Source: Frigoribacterium endophyticum
GTDB taxonomy: Bacteria > Actinomycetota > Actinomycetes > Actinomycetales > Microbacteriaceae
NCBI RefSeq assembly: GCF_011759585.1
Contig: NZ_JAAOYV010000004.1
Location: 1-64,000, forward strand
Direction: 5' to 3'
Length of the DNA stretch: 64,000 bases
Shown: piece after piece, positions 63,991 to 64,000 of the stretch
How the letters are laid out: the number at the start of each line of letters is the position of its first letter
How positions within the stretch are numbered: the first letter of the stretch is position 1
Translations under genes and position numbers: made by a program
Notes under the pieces: model-generated
The model's database searches: none
What the model was told of the DNA's origin: nothing
The model's input: the letters and a program-made list of their open reading frames with translations, nothing else

Positions 63991-64000
63991 CCCCCAGATC

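Overview
This 64 kb window is high-GC (roughly 70% or more by eye) and reads as the chromosome of an actinobacterium, most likely a member of the Microbacteriaceae (Frigoribacterium/Curtobacterium-like). The reasons are a DUF3073 protein, an SCP-like protein beside purD, a mycothiol-type DinB protein, a Fur-catalase pair, a MocR-YczE pair and many genes that look leaderless. No transposase, integrase, plasmid gene or phage gene was found, so this looks like ordinary chromosome carrying a dense set of short intergenic repeats.

Layout. 1-2.7 kb: the 3' end of a 5S rRNA, gltX, a thioredoxin-reductase-like flavoprotein and tRNA-Gln(CUG). 2.9-6.3 kb: purL-purQ-purS on the minus strand, each overlapping the next. 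6.5-14.5 kb: an acyltransferase, a ribokinase-like kinase, a GAF-fused SGNH protein, a Fur regulator with catalase, a GNAT enzyme and a two-domain VOC dioxygenase. 14.7-23 kb: the rest of a scattered purine pathway (purC, purD, purF, purM) around an SCP-like protein, a membrane protein and an ABC exporter pair. 23-31 kb: small genes, DUF3073, then a LacI-controlled sugar-uptake operon (lipoprotein, two permeases, debranching-type glucosidase) with a perfect palindromic operator. 31-42.6 kb: a KimA-like APC transporter, YczE/MocR, an RND transporter, a roughly 235-bp tandem repeat array and a DEAD-box helicase with a long disordered head. 42.7-45.3 kb: membrane proteins, DinB and MarR.

45.4-48.2 kb and 56.8-59.8 kb hold the most unusual content: two loci combining SipW-type signal peptidases, TasA-like exported proteins and LamG (jelly-roll) surface proteins. 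In the first locus the signal peptidase and the LamG protein are one polypeptide, with the LamG protein's own signal-peptide-like segment kept in the middle. In the second locus the same functions are separate overlapping genes. Together they look like a surface-fibre or adhesin export system whose peptidase and substrate can be fused.

The remainder is two CorA transporters, a GH36 alpha-galactosidase divergent from a ROK regulator, a B3/4 protein, a DUF805 protein, an alpha/beta hydrolase and small membrane proteins.

Three genome-wide habits stand out. About 18 genes have a TANNNT-like -10 box ending 6-8 nt before the start codon, which predicts leaderless mRNAs. A dispersed motif GGAGGCGCGG, on either strand, recurs some 40 times, often next to stop codons. 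Several families of palindromic intergenic elements occur: an ~84-bp element with inverted ends in five copies, an AATT-core palindrome in seven copies, and long unique hairpins.
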